The translations under genes and the position numbers were made by a program. Below the pieces are notes generated by a model. That model saw nothing but the letters and a program-made list of their open reading frames with translations, was not told the DNA's origin and did not search any database. A DNA stretch of 56,405 nt, taken from positions 1 through 56,405 of the forward strand of contig JAUWNJ010000019.1 of NCBI GenBank assembly GCA_030612725.1. The letters are read 5' to 3'. Shown piece by piece: positions 16,014 to 25,198 of the stretch; positions within the stretch are counted from its first letter, which is position 1; every line of letters starts with the position of its first letter. The stretch comes from Planctomycetales bacterium. GTDB lineage: Bacteria; Planctomycetota; Phycisphaerae; SM23-33.

Positions 16014-17786
16014 ATGCGTTATAGTCAGTTGCTTATCCCGACAGTCAAAGAAGTTCCCGCCGATGCCGAGATTCCCTCGCATCGACTGATGATTCGCGCG
16101 GGGTTTATCCGCAAGGTCGCTTCCGGGACTTATACCTATCTGCCGCTGGGGCTGAAGATGCTGCAAAAGGCGGCCCAGATCGTCCGCGAAGAGATGAACG
16201 CAGCCGGCGCGCAGGAAATCGCTATGCCGATCCTCCAGCCAATTGAACTGTGGCAAAAAACCGGACGCGATATCGATTACGGCGAGACAATGTGCAAGTT
16301 CACCGACCGTCACGGCAGGGAAAACGTCCTGGCCCCAACGGCTGAAGAAGTCGTTACCACACTGGTAGCCGGCAGCGTTCGCTCGTATAAGCAGTTGCCG
16401 CTGAACCTCTACCAGATTCAGACGAAATTCCGCGACGAGTTCCGCCCGCGATTCGGCGTACTCCGAAGCCGGGAGTTCCTGATGAAGGACGCATACTCCT
16501 TCGACACCGACATCACCGGACTCGAAGCGACCTATAAGAAGATGTACGAAGCCTACTGCCGGATTTTCGACCGCTGCGGGGTGAAATACGTCGTCGTCGA
16601 GGCAGAGAGCGGGCCCATCGGCGGCTCGGCAAGCCACGAATTCATGGCCCCCTGCCCGACCGGCGAAGACATCATCGTCCACACCGAAGACTACTCCTAC
16701 GCCGCAAATATCGAAAAAGCCGAAGTGGATAGTAGCACGGGCGTCTCGCCCGTGCAGCCCGACACGGGCGAGACGCCCGTGCTACCCATGAAAGAAGTCC
16801 ACACGCCCGGCGCGGGAACCATCGAGCAGGTCTGCGATTTCCTGAAAACCAAACCCGAAGAGATGATAAAGACGCTCATTTGCACCGACGGTTCGCAGGC
16901 AATCGTCGCGGTCATTCGCGGCGACCACGAACTGAACGAAGCCAAACTCAAATCAGCCGCCGACGTGAACCATATCGAACTGGCAGACGATGAGACGGTT
17001 CGTAAAATTTCCGGTGCGGCTACCGGTTTTGCAGGCCCGATGGGAATGGCAGGCAAGCCCGGCAAGGTAATCATCGACCACTCCGTCGCAGCCATGCCCG
17101 CAGGTGTAGCCGGGGCGAACAAGGCGGATTATCACGTTCGCAACGTCGTTCCGGGGCGGGATTTCCCGCTTGAGGGCGATAATGTAATCGTCGCTGACAT
17201 TCGCAATGCCGTCGAGGGCGATGCGCGAAACGGCAAGCCGTTGCAATTCTCGCGCGGTATCGAGATTGGGCACGTCTTCAAACTTGGCACAAAATACAGC
17301 GAAAAACTCGGCGCGACCTATCTCGACGAAAACGGCAGCGCAAAGCCTTGCGTCATGGGATGTTACGGTATCGGAATCAATCGCATAATCGCAGCCGCTA
17401 TCGAAATGGGCAACGACAAGAACGGATGTATTCTACCGCCGGCAATCGCACCGTTCGAAGTAGAGGTGATGATCCTCAACAACGACAGCGCCGAAGTAGT
17501 GGCAGAGGCTGAACGGATTTACAACGAACTGGCCCAGGCCGGAGCCGATGTCCTGCTTGACGACCGCGACACCCGCGCGGGCGCGAAATTCAAGGATGCC
17601 GACCTTATCGGAATCCCCCTGCGAGTAGTCGTAGGCGAGCGGGGACTCAAGGAAGGCAACGTCGAAATCAAACGACGAACGGATGATAAACCGACGATGG
17701 CGGCTGCGACCGAAGCAGTGGCTGAAACGTTAAAAATCCTGGGCGAATTGAAATCCGCAATCCGCAATCCGCAATCCGCAATTTAG
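16014..17786 (+). CDS. proS: Prolyl-tRNA synthetase with repeat-derived insert and tail
   Basis: The protein has 590 residues and is a bacterial-type ProRS, charging tRNA-Pro with proline. The class II core is clear: FIRKVASGTYTYLPLGLKML, motif 2 region RDEFRPRFGVLRSREFLMKD, and motif 3 region CVMGCYGIGINRIIAAAIE. The editing (INS) domain occupies about residues 260-410 and the anticodon-binding domain about 490-580. Two oddities stand out. A perfect inverted repeat of exactly 54 bases (16732-16785) adds about 18 residues (SSTGVSPVQPDTGETPVLP) in the linker before the editing domain. The last residues, KSAIRNPQSAI, are encoded by a heptamer tandem repeat. Both are probably tolerated surface additions. 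Confidence 0.97.
   Translation: MRYSQLLIPTVKEVPADAEIPSHRLMIRAGFIRKVASGTYTYLPLGLKMLQKAAQIVREEMNAAGAQEIAMPILQPIELWQKTGRDIDYGETMCKFTDRHGRENVLAPTAEEVVTTLVAGSVRSYKQLPLNLYQIQTKFRDEFRPRFGVLRSREFLMKDAYSFDTDITGLEATYKKMYEAYCRIFDRCGVKYVVVEAESGPIGGSASHEFMAPCPTGEDIIVHTEDYSYAANIEKAEVDSSTGVSPVQPDTGETPVLPMKEVHTPGAGTIEQVCDFLKTKPEEMIKTLICTDGSQAIVAVIRGDHELNEAKLKSAADVNHIELADDETVRKISGAATGFAGPMGMAGKPGKVIIDHSVAAMPAGVAGANKADYHVRNVVPGRDFPLEGDNVIVADIRNAVEGDARNGKPLQFSRGIEIGHVFKLGTKYSEKLGATYLDENGSAKPCVMGCYGIGINRIIAAAIEMGNDKNGCILPPAIAPFEVEVMILNNDSAEVVAEAERIYNELAQAGADVLLDDRDTRAGAKFKDADLIGIPLRVVVGERGLKEGNVEIKRRTDDKPTMAAATEAVAETLKILGELKSAIRNPQSAI
16732..16785. repeat. Perfect 23-bp inverted repeat inside proS
   Basis: Arms 16732-16754 and 16763-16785 are exact reverse complements with an 8-base loop, CAGCCCGA. 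Each arm is itself partly palindromic (CACGGGCGTCTCGCCCGTG). The total of 54 bases equals 18 codons, so the proS frame is kept. No second copy was seen in the window. Confidence 0.92.
17753..17782. repeat. ATCCGCA heptamer tandem repeat at the proS 3' end
   Basis: Four tandem copies of the 7-bp unit ATCCGCA, plus AT, encode the final residues SAIRNPQSAI and run to the TAG stop. Because 7 is not a multiple of 3, the unit is read in three frames. The complementary heptamer occurs at 3483-3500. Confidence 0.85.
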
Positions 17787-17795
17787 GTTCCCGGT

Positions 17796-18731
17796 ATGGC
17801 CAAACCGCGAAACAAATATATCGACTATCTCCAGTACCTCGGCCTCCGCCTGTTCAACATGTTCGCGCACATGTTCGACGTGCAGACGAATTATCGCACT
17901 GCCCGGTGGATAGGCGAACTTCTCTGGCGAATCGACCGCAAGCACCGGCGTATCGCGTGCGGGCATCTTCGGCTGAGTTTTCCCGACTGGTCCGAAGCGC
18001 GTATCGAGCGCGTCGCCCGCAAAAGCATATACAACATGGTGTACCTCGCCATTGAAGTGCTTTTTACGCCGAGGCTGATTACGCCCAACCGTTGGCGACG
18101 GCACATTCGTCTTAAAAACACAGCAGAGAGCATCCGCCTGCTCGTCCGGCAGGAGACGGGAATGATCCTGCTGACGGGACACTTCGGTAACTGGGAGGTA
18201 CTCGGATACATGATGGCGACGCTTGGCTTCCCGACGGTCTCCGTCGCCCGCCCGCTGGACAACCCGTACATCAACGAGTTTATCATGGGCGTCCGCGAAC
18301 GCACCGGCCAGAGCATTCTCCACAAAAAGGGCGCGATAACCAGCGTCTCGGACATTCTCGCTCAGCGGGGTTCGCTGGCGTTTATCGCCGATCAGGACGC
18401 CGGGCGGAGGGGGCTGTTCGTCGATTTCTTCGGCAGGCCCGCAAGCACATACCGCTCAATCGCGCTTCTGGCGAAACGGTACAAAGTTCCGATAGCCATC
18501 GGTTACGCAAAGCGGCTAAGCGATAAGTTCGAATTCGAGGGCGGTATCAAGCGGGTAATTCATCCGTCTGAATGGGCCGGACACGACGACGAAATAACCT
18601 GGATTACGCAGGAATTCACACGCGAACTGGAGGAAATTGTCCGCAGCGCGCCCGAACAGTACCTCTGGGTCCACCGCCGATGGAAACATCGACCCGACGG
18701 CAGCAAAGCCGGCGGCGACGGAGTGGCGTGA
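17796..18731 (+). CDS. Lipid A biosynthesis-type acyltransferase (LpxL/HtrB family)
   Basis: This 311-residue protein belongs to the lysophospholipid/lipid A acyltransferase family, which moves a fatty acyl chain from acyl-ACP to a lipid A precursor at the inner membrane. The HX4(D/E) catalytic motif is H129-FGNW-E134 in ILLTGHFGNWEVLGYMM. Later family blocks are present: LAFIADQDAGRRGLFVDFFG and, near the end, APEQYLWVHRRWKHRP. A weakly hydrophobic N-terminal segment (about 10-30) may anchor it. It follows proS by nine bases and may share its transcript. Its presence suggests an LPS-type outer membrane lipid. Confidence 0.88.
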   Translation: MAKPRNKYIDYLQYLGLRLFNMFAHMFDVQTNYRTARWIGELLWRIDRKHRRIACGHLRLSFPDWSEARIERVARKSIYNMVYLAIEVLFTPRLITPNRWRRHIRLKNTAESIRLLVRQETGMILLTGHFGNWEVLGYMMATLGFPTVSVARPLDNPYINEFIMGVRERTGQSILHKKGAITSVSDILAQRGSLAFIADQDAGRRGLFVDFFGRPASTYRSIALLAKRYKVPIAIGYAKRLSDKFEFEGGIKRVIHPSEWAGHDDEITWITQEFTRELEEIVRSAPEQYLWVHRRWKHRPDGSKAGGDGVA

Positions 18732-18737
18732 ACACAG

Positions 18738-18848
18738 ATAAAATCCGAAATTCGAATGTTCCAAACAGTTCCGGCGAAACGCGTCAAAAGAGAGGTTTGG
18801 GAAATTTGAATTTGGGTTATTCGATATTGTTTCGGATTTCGGATTTTC
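18738..18848. repeat. Imperfect inverted repeat, TTCGGAT heptamer type
   Basis: The left side has AAAATCCGAAATTCGAATGT (from 18740) and the right side TTCGATATTGTTTCGGATTT and beyond (18819-18848), with tandem TTCGGAT units. It fills the gap between the convergent acyltransferase and PAP2 genes. Its sequence resembles the elements at 54604-54756 and 55280-55435. Confidence 0.65.
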
Positions 18849-18852
18849 TCTC

Positions 18853-19848
18853 TTAAAACTCTTTCATCAGCGCAATTCCCACAGCCCCCCTGGCAGGGTC
18901 GCTCCACGGGATGACATCGAAGCCGAGTATCCTTGGCTGGTGGTTCTGCATGACGATGTGTCCGATGGCGATACCGATAATCGCGCCGGAGATAACGTCG
19001 TTGAAATCGTGATTTCGCGCGTCGATCCGTTCGTATCCGACGAAACTCGCGAAGATGAACAGCGGTATGCCGACCTTCGGGCCATAGGCTTCGTGCATCA
19101 CGGTTGCCAGGCAGAACGTGCTGGAGGTGTGTCCGCTGGGCCAGCCGAACGAGTCGCCGTTGGGGCTTTCGTTATTCGCTATGCCCTTCAGCGCCAGCGT
19201 CGTCAAGCCGTTGACGGCCAGGGCGTTTATCAGGGCCTTGGAGGTCTCGTAGGTTTTCACGTCCCCTGTCGCCAGCGAGGTAAAGTACATTGCGCCGGCT
19301 ATGCCGAAGTGTGTACCCGGATTTCCGCCGACGTCGCCGATCATGTCGCCGCACTTGCTGAGTTGCGAACCATTTTTTGTATAGTGGTCCGCGACTGTGC
19401 CGTTCATGTTGGTAGCGTCAAGTGCAATACCCGCCGCTGCTGCCCCACCCATCGCCACCAGCGTCCAGGGATCGGTGAATGTGGCTTTGGTGTCGTCCCA
19501 TACGGTGGCGGGAAGTTCCTTCGCATCTCGTCCGAAACTTCGCCAGAAGTCGCCCGGATACGCAGGCCCGCGACGCTTTGACCAGTGCACCGGTTTGCCG
19601 GCCTCGCCGGGGACGATCCCCGCCGGCTGGGTCGTGGGGGGTTCCTCGTCGGAGCCGATGGGCAGGTTTGTATCAATCAACGTCGTCGCCACCGGCGCAT
19701 CCGCCGGCTCTTGAGCGGAAGCAACCTCGACGGCCTTGTATGCGGTTACATACCGCTCAATATAAGCATCGCTGACATTACTGCATCCGGTAACGAATAC
19801 GGCGATAATCGCCGACATTGCGAAGTACCATTGAAAATAACGTCGCAT
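18853..19848 (-). CDS. PAP2-superfamily phosphatase lipoprotein
   Basis: The protein has 331 residues from ATG 19848, which has an AGGAGAG site; the longer upstream frame lacks support. The N terminus is a lipoprotein signal with lipobox VTGC (Cys22), so the protein is probably tethered in the periplasm. The C-terminal 200 residues carry the PAP2 phosphatase signatures: LALKGIANNESPNGDSFGWP with SGHTSSTFCLA, and YERIDARNHDFNDVISGAI holding the catalytic His and Asp. Such enzymes remove phosphate from lipid phosphates or undecaprenyl pyrophosphate. Unlike the integral membrane members, this one shows only a few weakly hydrophobic helices. Confidence 0.86.
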   Translation of the reverse strand: MRRYFQWYFAMSAIIAVFVTGCSNVSDAYIERYVTAYKAVEVASAQEPADAPVATTLIDTNLPIGSDEEPPTTQPAGIVPGEAGKPVHWSKRRGPAYPGDFWRSFGRDAKELPATVWDDTKATFTDPWTLVAMGGAAAAGIALDATNMNGTVADHYTKNGSQLSKCGDMIGDVGGNPGTHFGIAGAMYFTSLATGDVKTYETSKALINALAVNGLTTLALKGIANNESPNGDSFGWPSGHTSSTFCLATVMHEAYGPKVGIPLFIFASFVGYERIDARNHDFNDVISGAIIGIAIGHIVMQNHQPRILGFDVIPWSDPARGAVGIALMKEF

Positions 19849-20011
19849 CTGGACTCTCCTTGTTCCGCTACGATAAATTTGCACATAAGGATACCTCGAC
19901 CTTTTGCCGCACTCAAGGTCAGTTTTTTTGAAAAACCACAATTTCGCTGGACAATCCTCGGACAATCCTTAAGTTTGCTGAAAACCTGATATTGTGAATG
20001 GAGAAAACGCC

Positions 20012-22012
20012 ATGAACGAATCCAGAGTGTCTTTTCGCATAGCGGTGCAGCAGTGGGAGGCCGACGGAGCACTCGAAGGTCTTTACCGGCTCTTCAAGGA
20101 ATACGCCGGAGCGACGGACGAAATCGCCTTTTTCACCGACGAGACCCACCCGCCTGTTCCATTGGATCTGTTCCGGTCGAGGATGGACAGGCTCAAGGAA
20201 ATCATGTCGCGGTTTCGCAACCTGGGAATGACTGCGGGGATTAACGTCCTCGCCACGATAGGACACGCCGAAGAGAATCTTGAGAATTCGCTGTCGGAAC
20301 CATGGCAAAGACTCATGGCCCCCGACGGCGCCGTCTGCCGAGGCTGCTACTGCCCGTCAGATGAAAACATGCAGGCGTACATCACGGCGATTTACGAATC
20401 GGCGGCGTCGGCAAACCCGGATTTCATATGGATAGACGACGATGTAAGGCTTTATGGCCACGGGCCGATTGTGTACGGCTGTTTCTGCGACAAATGTCTT
20501 TCTATTTTTTCATCCGAGACAGGCCAAAAGTGGACAAGGGACAAACTCCTGGCCGTCCTGAACAGTGATTCGCTCGACGAAAAACTTGATTTCAGAAGGA
20601 AGTGGCTCCAGCACAACAGGCAGTTGATAAATGGAATAATGTCCCTCGCGGAAAAGGCTACACATGGGATAGACAAGAATCTGCCTCTTGGTTTTATGAC
20701 AGGCGACAGGTACTACGAAGGTTACGACTTCGCGCGGTGGGCCGACACTCTCAAAGGCCCCCAGAATGCGCCTGTGATGTGGAGGCCCGGCGGCGGCTTT
20801 TACGAAGACAAGATTCCCTCCGACATGATAGACAAAGCCGACGCCATAGGTCGCCAGGCGTCAATGCTGCCCGACTATATTACGGACGTTCAATCGGAGA
20901 TTGAAAATTTCCCGTACCAGAGGCTCAAGAAGAGTTTTCACATAACCGTTCTGGAGGCGGCGACGGACCTGGCTGCCGGTTCCACGGGGACGGCATTCAA
21001 TATACTTTCAATGTTCGATGAGCCGCTCGACGAATATGCGCCGTTTCTGGAGAAGATCCGGGCGGCAAGGCCCTTTTATGACCTTGTCGTATCGACTTTC
21101 CAAAGAAGACCCTGCGAAGGATTGTGGCCTGCCTGGAACAAAGATGCGTACGTCCTGCAACAACTTGGAGGCGGCTGGTTCGAGAGTTCAAAAGAAATAA
21201 CCTACAGTTGTGGCGGCGGCCTGCGCGAAGTTTTTGAGATCGGTATTCCGTGCGCTTATTCCAGAAAGGGCGCGAAAGTCGCAGCCCTTGCAGGAGACAC
21301 ACCGCTGGCGTTCGAGAAGGAAGAACTGAAGGAAATAATGGCGGGCGGAGTGATAATGGACGTGCCCGCTCTGGAACGTCTCCGGGAAATGGGCCTGGCC
21401 GAATATGCGGGCTTCGAACCGGCTGGACAGAGAGAAGACGACTCGATAGAGGTTCTGACGGATCATCCCATAAACGGCGATTTCGCCGGGGGAAAGCGCG
21501 ATTGCAGGCAGGCTTTCAAATGGTGGTCCGAGACGGCCTATTTGATTAAGCCCGTTTCTGAAAATGCCCAGGTCCTTACAAACCTGGTGGATTACGCCGG
21601 AAAGAACTACGGCGCGACAATGGGAACATTTGAAAACACGCTCGGCGGGCGGGTGGCCGTCTGCGGCTACTTCCCCTGGAGATACGTCCATAACCTCTCA
21701 AAATCCTCACAGGTCAAGTCGGTTATCAAGTGGCTTTCCGCGGATACCCTCCCTGCCTATGTCGAATCCTTCGAAAAGGTCAATATCTGGTGCAGAAAAA
21801 CCCCCGCCGGCGGAAACGGCATTTTCGTACTGAACTCATCTTTTGACGTTATAGACGATCTCAGGATTCACGTCCTGACCGACAAAGACGAACTGTCAGT
21901 ATTCGGCATGGACTGTAACGAAGAAAAGTCAGCCCGGTGTGGTAGTCGCGGCGGCTATGGCGAATTCAGAATAAGGAATCTGAAGCCATGGACGGCGGCG
22001 CTCGTTAGATAA
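20012..22012 (+). CDS. Putative glycoside hydrolase-like protein, relative of 5030-7108
   Basis: The protein has 666 residues from ATG 20012, which follows GGAGAA; a GTG at 19994 is a possible alternative start. It has no signal peptide. The layout matches the protein at 5030-7108: a probable TIM barrel with PDFIWIDDDVRLYG followed by CFCDKC, then a region with GVIMDVPALERLREMGLAEY and a C-terminal beta domain. A GH-like TIM barrel with substrate sugars is a fair guess, but the GH family and catalytic residues are not certain. It uses AGG and AGA arginine codons more than its neighbours, hinting at a separate origin. The nearest flanking genes run on the opposite strand, so it is its own unit. 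Confidence 0.6.
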   Translation: MNESRVSFRIAVQQWEADGALEGLYRLFKEYAGATDEIAFFTDETHPPVPLDLFRSRMDRLKEIMSRFRNLGMTAGINVLATIGHAEENLENSLSEPWQRLMAPDGAVCRGCYCPSDENMQAYITAIYESAASANPDFIWIDDDVRLYGHGPIVYGCFCDKCLSIFSSETGQKWTRDKLLAVLNSDSLDEKLDFRRKWLQHNRQLINGIMSLAEKATHGIDKNLPLGFMTGDRYYEGYDFARWADTLKGPQNAPVMWRPGGGFYEDKIPSDMIDKADAIGRQASMLPDYITDVQSEIENFPYQRLKKSFHITVLEAATDLAAGSTGTAFNILSMFDEPLDEYAPFLEKIRAARPFYDLVVSTFQRRPCEGLWPAWNKDAYVLQQLGGGWFESSKEITYSCGGGLREVFEIGIPCAYSRKGAKVAALAGDTPLAFEKEELKEIMAGGVIMDVPALERLREMGLAEYAGFEPAGQREDDSIEVLTDHPINGDFAGGKRDCRQAFKWWSETAYLIKPVSENAQVLTNLVDYAGKNYGATMGTFENTLGGRVAVCGYFPWRYVHNLSKSSQVKSVIKWLSADTLPAYVESFEKVNIWCRKTPAGGNGIFVLNSSFDVIDDLRIHVLTDKDELSVFGMDCNEEKSARCGSRGGYGEFRIRNLKPWTAALVR

Positions 22013-22072
22013 AGCATCTGAAGAAAGCAAACGTGGCCGCAAACACCGCAGCCACGGCACCCCTTGGGGGTT

Positions 22073-23218
22073 TCAGACCTTATCCAGCGCCTGTTTCAGG
22101 TCTTTCAGCAGGAGGTCGGTTTTTTCGATACCGGCTGAGAGGCGAACGGTGTTGACCTTGACGCCGAAACTCGTTCGCCGCTCCTTCGGCAGATAGAGCA
22201 TCGTCGTCAGGTATGGGATGCAAATCAACGATTCAGTAGAGCCAAGGCTGACGGCGTGATAGATCGTTTCCAGTTCATTGATGAACGTCTTGGCGTCGTC
22301 TTCAGCCTCTCCGACGTCAAAGGCAAGTACGCCGCCGAAACCGTCGTGCATCTGTTTGCAGGCGACCTCGTGGCCTGAATCGTCGGGCAGGCCCGGATAG
22401 ATAATCTGCGAGATTTTCGGATGCCCGTGGAGAAATTCCGCCATTGCCTGGGCGTTGGCAGACATTGTTTCTGCCCGGAGGTCGAAGGTTTTCAGCCCTC
22501 GTTCCAGCAGGCTGGCGGAATACGCGTCCAGCGTCGTCCCAATCGCCTGGCGTGTGAACCAGAGTTTGTTGTAGTGCTCCTTCGTGCCCGCGATAGCGCC
22601 GGCCATCAGGTCGTTGTGCCCGCCCAGTCCCTTGGTGGCGCTGTGTACGACCAGGTCGGCTCCGAGCGACAGCGGATTCTGGTGATATGGCGTGGCGAAG
22701 GTGTTATCGACGATGAGCATCGCCCCGACCTTGTCGGCCTGGATTCGCAGTGCGGCAATGTCAATGACCTTGCACATCGGGTTGCTGGGGGTCTCGCAGA
22801 AGATCATCCGCGTGTTCGCCTTGACGTATTTACCGATGTCATCGGCTTCGTCGGCGCTTACCCAGGTAATCTCGACTCCAAGCCTCTCAAGTATCAGCGA
22901 GACCTTGTAGTTAGCGCCGTAGATGTCGTGGAAGAAGATCAGGTGGTCGCCGGCATTAAGGTACGTCAGGTACACCAGCGTGCAGGCAGCCATACCCGTC
23001 GTGCAGATGACGCAATCTTCCGCGCCCTCCATTGCAGCAACGGTCTTCTCGACGTTGCGAACCGTCGGATTATCGTCGCGATGATACGTATAGCCGTCGA
23101 TTTCGCCGTCTGTAATCTGGCGCAGAACCTCGAACGAACCGTACTCGTAGTTGACGGCATTGACGATGGGTGTAACCATCGGCTTGTTGCCGTAAGGGGT
23201 CAATGGGTCGCCTGTCAT
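22073..23218 (-). CDS. PLP-dependent trans-sulfuration enzyme (cystathionine gamma-synthase/lyase family)
   Basis: This 381-residue member of the Cys/Met metabolism PLP family has the PLP lysine at K196 in VVHSATKGLGGHNDLMAG and the pyridine-binding Asp171 in LIVDNTFATPYHQ. The substrate region includes ETPSNPMCKVIDIA and SLGSTESLICIPYL. An AAGGAG site precedes the ATG. It is the last gene of a minus-strand group metY, metX-metW, this gene. It could act as cystathionine gamma-synthase, gamma-lyase, O-acylhomoserine sulfhydrylase or methionine gamma-lyase; sequence alone does not decide. The gene context favours methionine or cysteine interconversion. Confidence 0.85.
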   Translation of the reverse strand: MTGDPLTPYGNKPMVTPIVNAVNYEYGSFEVLRQITDGEIDGYTYHRDDNPTVRNVEKTVAAMEGAEDCVICTTGMAACTLVYLTYLNAGDHLIFFHDIYGANYKVSLILERLGVEITWVSADEADDIGKYVKANTRMIFCETPSNPMCKVIDIAALRIQADKVGAMLIVDNTFATPYHQNPLSLGADLVVHSATKGLGGHNDLMAGAIAGTKEHYNKLWFTRQAIGTTLDAYSASLLERGLKTFDLRAETMSANAQAMAEFLHGHPKISQIIYPGLPDDSGHEVACKQMHDGFGGVLAFDVGEAEDDAKTFINELETIYHAVSLGSTESLICIPYLTTMLYLPKERRTSFGVKVNTVRLSAGIEKTDLLLKDLKQALDKV

Positions 23219-23329
23219 TATTTTTGCTCCTTGAAAAACATAATTACTCGCCGCTTGTCATTCATATTTTCTATATTCGATGTTTTTTGCCCATCCGTCA
23301 ACAATCAGTATTTTCGCACCGATTACGCC

Positions 23330-25159
23330 CTATGCCTTGCTTATAACAAATATAGCCAGATCGGCGTTAAGGTTGGGCTCGTCGAAAACCTCCTTGCGGG
23401 TTTCGGTGTTCAGGGCTACGAGGCGATGAATAGTGGATTTCTTCTCCCGGCAGTAGTCCTCGAAATCAGTAATGCTGAAGAAGCGGATATTAGGCGTATC
23501 GTACCACTTGTACCGCAGCAGACCGGCCGATTCGGGGGCCTTTCCCTGCTCGGCGAGCATACGACGAAGGGGTCGATAAGCGAAATTGGGAAACGAAACG
23601 ATGCACCGTTTTCCGACGCGGAGCATGTCTCCCACGACGCGATCCACGTTATAAACAGCCTGGAGAGTACGCGAGAGCAATACGCAATCGAATTGTTTGT
23701 CGGCAAACTGGTCCAGCCCTTCGTTCAGGTCGGCATGGATGCAATCGATGCCCTGCCGAACACACGACAGCACCTGCTCCTGGTCTATTTCCACGCCCTG
23801 TAGCCGTTGCCAACCGCGGCGCTTCAACCGCAGGAGCATATGCCCGTCGCCGCAACCAAGGTCCAGCACGCTGGGCGACGACCCCGATAACTCGGAGATG
23901 ATAAGGCCTTCCAGCGAATCGTAATCCACCCGCCGACCATGGAAGATGCTCGTGTCGGGATGGTCGATCCTGCCTTGACCGTCGGTTTCCACCTCGGTGA
24001 TAGTCGAACCACTGTCGTAGGTTCGGGCGATAAACTCACTGGCAAGGGCGCCGTACATATCCAACTCGTTTGGCAGCAGAAACGCATCGTGGCCGCAAGG
24101 ACTTTGGACGTTGCAGTAGGAGACTGACTTTTCGGTCGCCAGTAGAGCACGGACAATCTCCTCGGACTGGTCCGGCGGGAAAAGCCAGTCGCTGGTGAAA
24201 CTAATCAGCAGCCAGCGGCACTGTGCGGGCCTGAGACGCTCGGTAAGAGCGGAACCCTCACCGAAGTCGAACCGGTCCACAGCCCGGCTGATGGTAATGT
24301 AACTGTTGGCGTCAAACCTCTCAACGAACTTGTCGCCCTGGTGTGCAAGGTAACTGGCGACGGAGGTGTCCTTCTCGAATTTGCTGTCGATGTCGCGGGG
24401 TCGGTTGCGGTTGTCGCCGAATTTCGCCCGCATTGCCTCGCGCGACAGATAGGTTATATGTCCTATCATCCGCGCGACGGCCAGTCCGCGAACGCCGGAC
24501 TTCTGGTCGTAATAGCGCCCGCCGTGGAAGTCCGGACTGTGAATGATGGCGTTTCGACCGATTATGTCAAATGCCATCGTCTGGCTGGTCAGTCGCGGCG
24601 ACGTGGCGACAGGAATCGCCGCCCGAACGCGACCCGGATAGCGAACCGCCCAGTCCATCACCTGCATACCACCCGCCGAACCACCGATAACACCAAGCAA
24701 CACCTCGATTCCGAGGTAAGCAATCAGGCGGCACTGAACCTTGACCGTATCGGCGATGGTTATATCGGGAAAATCGGGGCCGAAGGGTTTGCCAGTATCG
24801 GGATTCAGGCAGTTCGGTCCGGTAGTCCCCCGACAGCCGCCCAGAGTGTTCGAGCAGATGACGAAATACTTGTCCGTATCAATGGGTTTTCCCGGTCCGA
24901 CGACGATTTCCCACCAGCCGGGATCATCGTCTGCGTCATGGCTGGCAACGTGAGAATCACCGCTTATGGCGTGGCAGATTAGGACGGCGTTGTCGGCGGC
25001 GGCGCTCAACCGGCCGTAGGTTTCGTAAGCCACGCGCACATTCTCCAGCCGACCGCCGAGTTCCAACTCCAGCGGCTCGTCGAACGCTACATACTGAATG
25101 TGCTTCAGCGGTGTACCGCTACGGATATTGTCACTGCTTTGGAATACGTCTTCACTCAT
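23330..25159 (-). CDS. metX: Homoserine O-acetyltransferase fused to MetW methyltransferase-like domain
   Basis: This 609-residue two-domain fusion starts with MetX (residues 1 to about 385), an alpha/beta-hydrolase that acetylates homoserine from acetyl-CoA. The triad is visible: S161 in VIGGSAGGMQVMDW, D330 in WLFPPDQSEE and H357 in SPCGHDAFLLP. The usual GGSMGGMQ is GGSAGGMQ here. MetW follows (about 405-609): VLDLGCGDGHMLLRLKRRGW, then DCVLLSRTLQAVYNVDRV and VSFPNFAYRPLRRML. In many bacteria metX and metW are separate neighbours, and MetW supports MetX activity; here they are one chain. The gene lies 39 bases after metY. Confidence 0.93.
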   Translation of the reverse strand: MSEDVFQSSDNIRSGTPLKHIQYVAFDEPLELELGGRLENVRVAYETYGRLSAAADNAVLICHAISGDSHVASHDADDDPGWWEIVVGPGKPIDTDKYFVICSNTLGGCRGTTGPNCLNPDTGKPFGPDFPDITIADTVKVQCRLIAYLGIEVLLGVIGGSAGGMQVMDWAVRYPGRVRAAIPVATSPRLTSQTMAFDIIGRNAIIHSPDFHGGRYYDQKSGVRGLAVARMIGHITYLSREAMRAKFGDNRNRPRDIDSKFEKDTSVASYLAHQGDKFVERFDANSYITISRAVDRFDFGEGSALTERLRPAQCRWLLISFTSDWLFPPDQSEEIVRALLATEKSVSYCNVQSPCGHDAFLLPNELDMYGALASEFIARTYDSGSTITEVETDGQGRIDHPDTSIFHGRRVDYDSLEGLIISELSGSSPSVLDLGCGDGHMLLRLKRRGWQRLQGVEIDQEQVLSCVRQGIDCIHADLNEGLDQFADKQFDCVLLSRTLQAVYNVDRVVGDMLRVGKRCIVSFPNFAYRPLRRMLAEQGKAPESAGLLRYKWYDTPNIRFFSITDFEDYCREKKSTIHRLVALNTETRKEVFDEPNLNADLAIFVISKA

Positions 25160-25198
25160 GTCTAATTTCCACCGCCGTTTCGGCGACCGCTAAACAAA

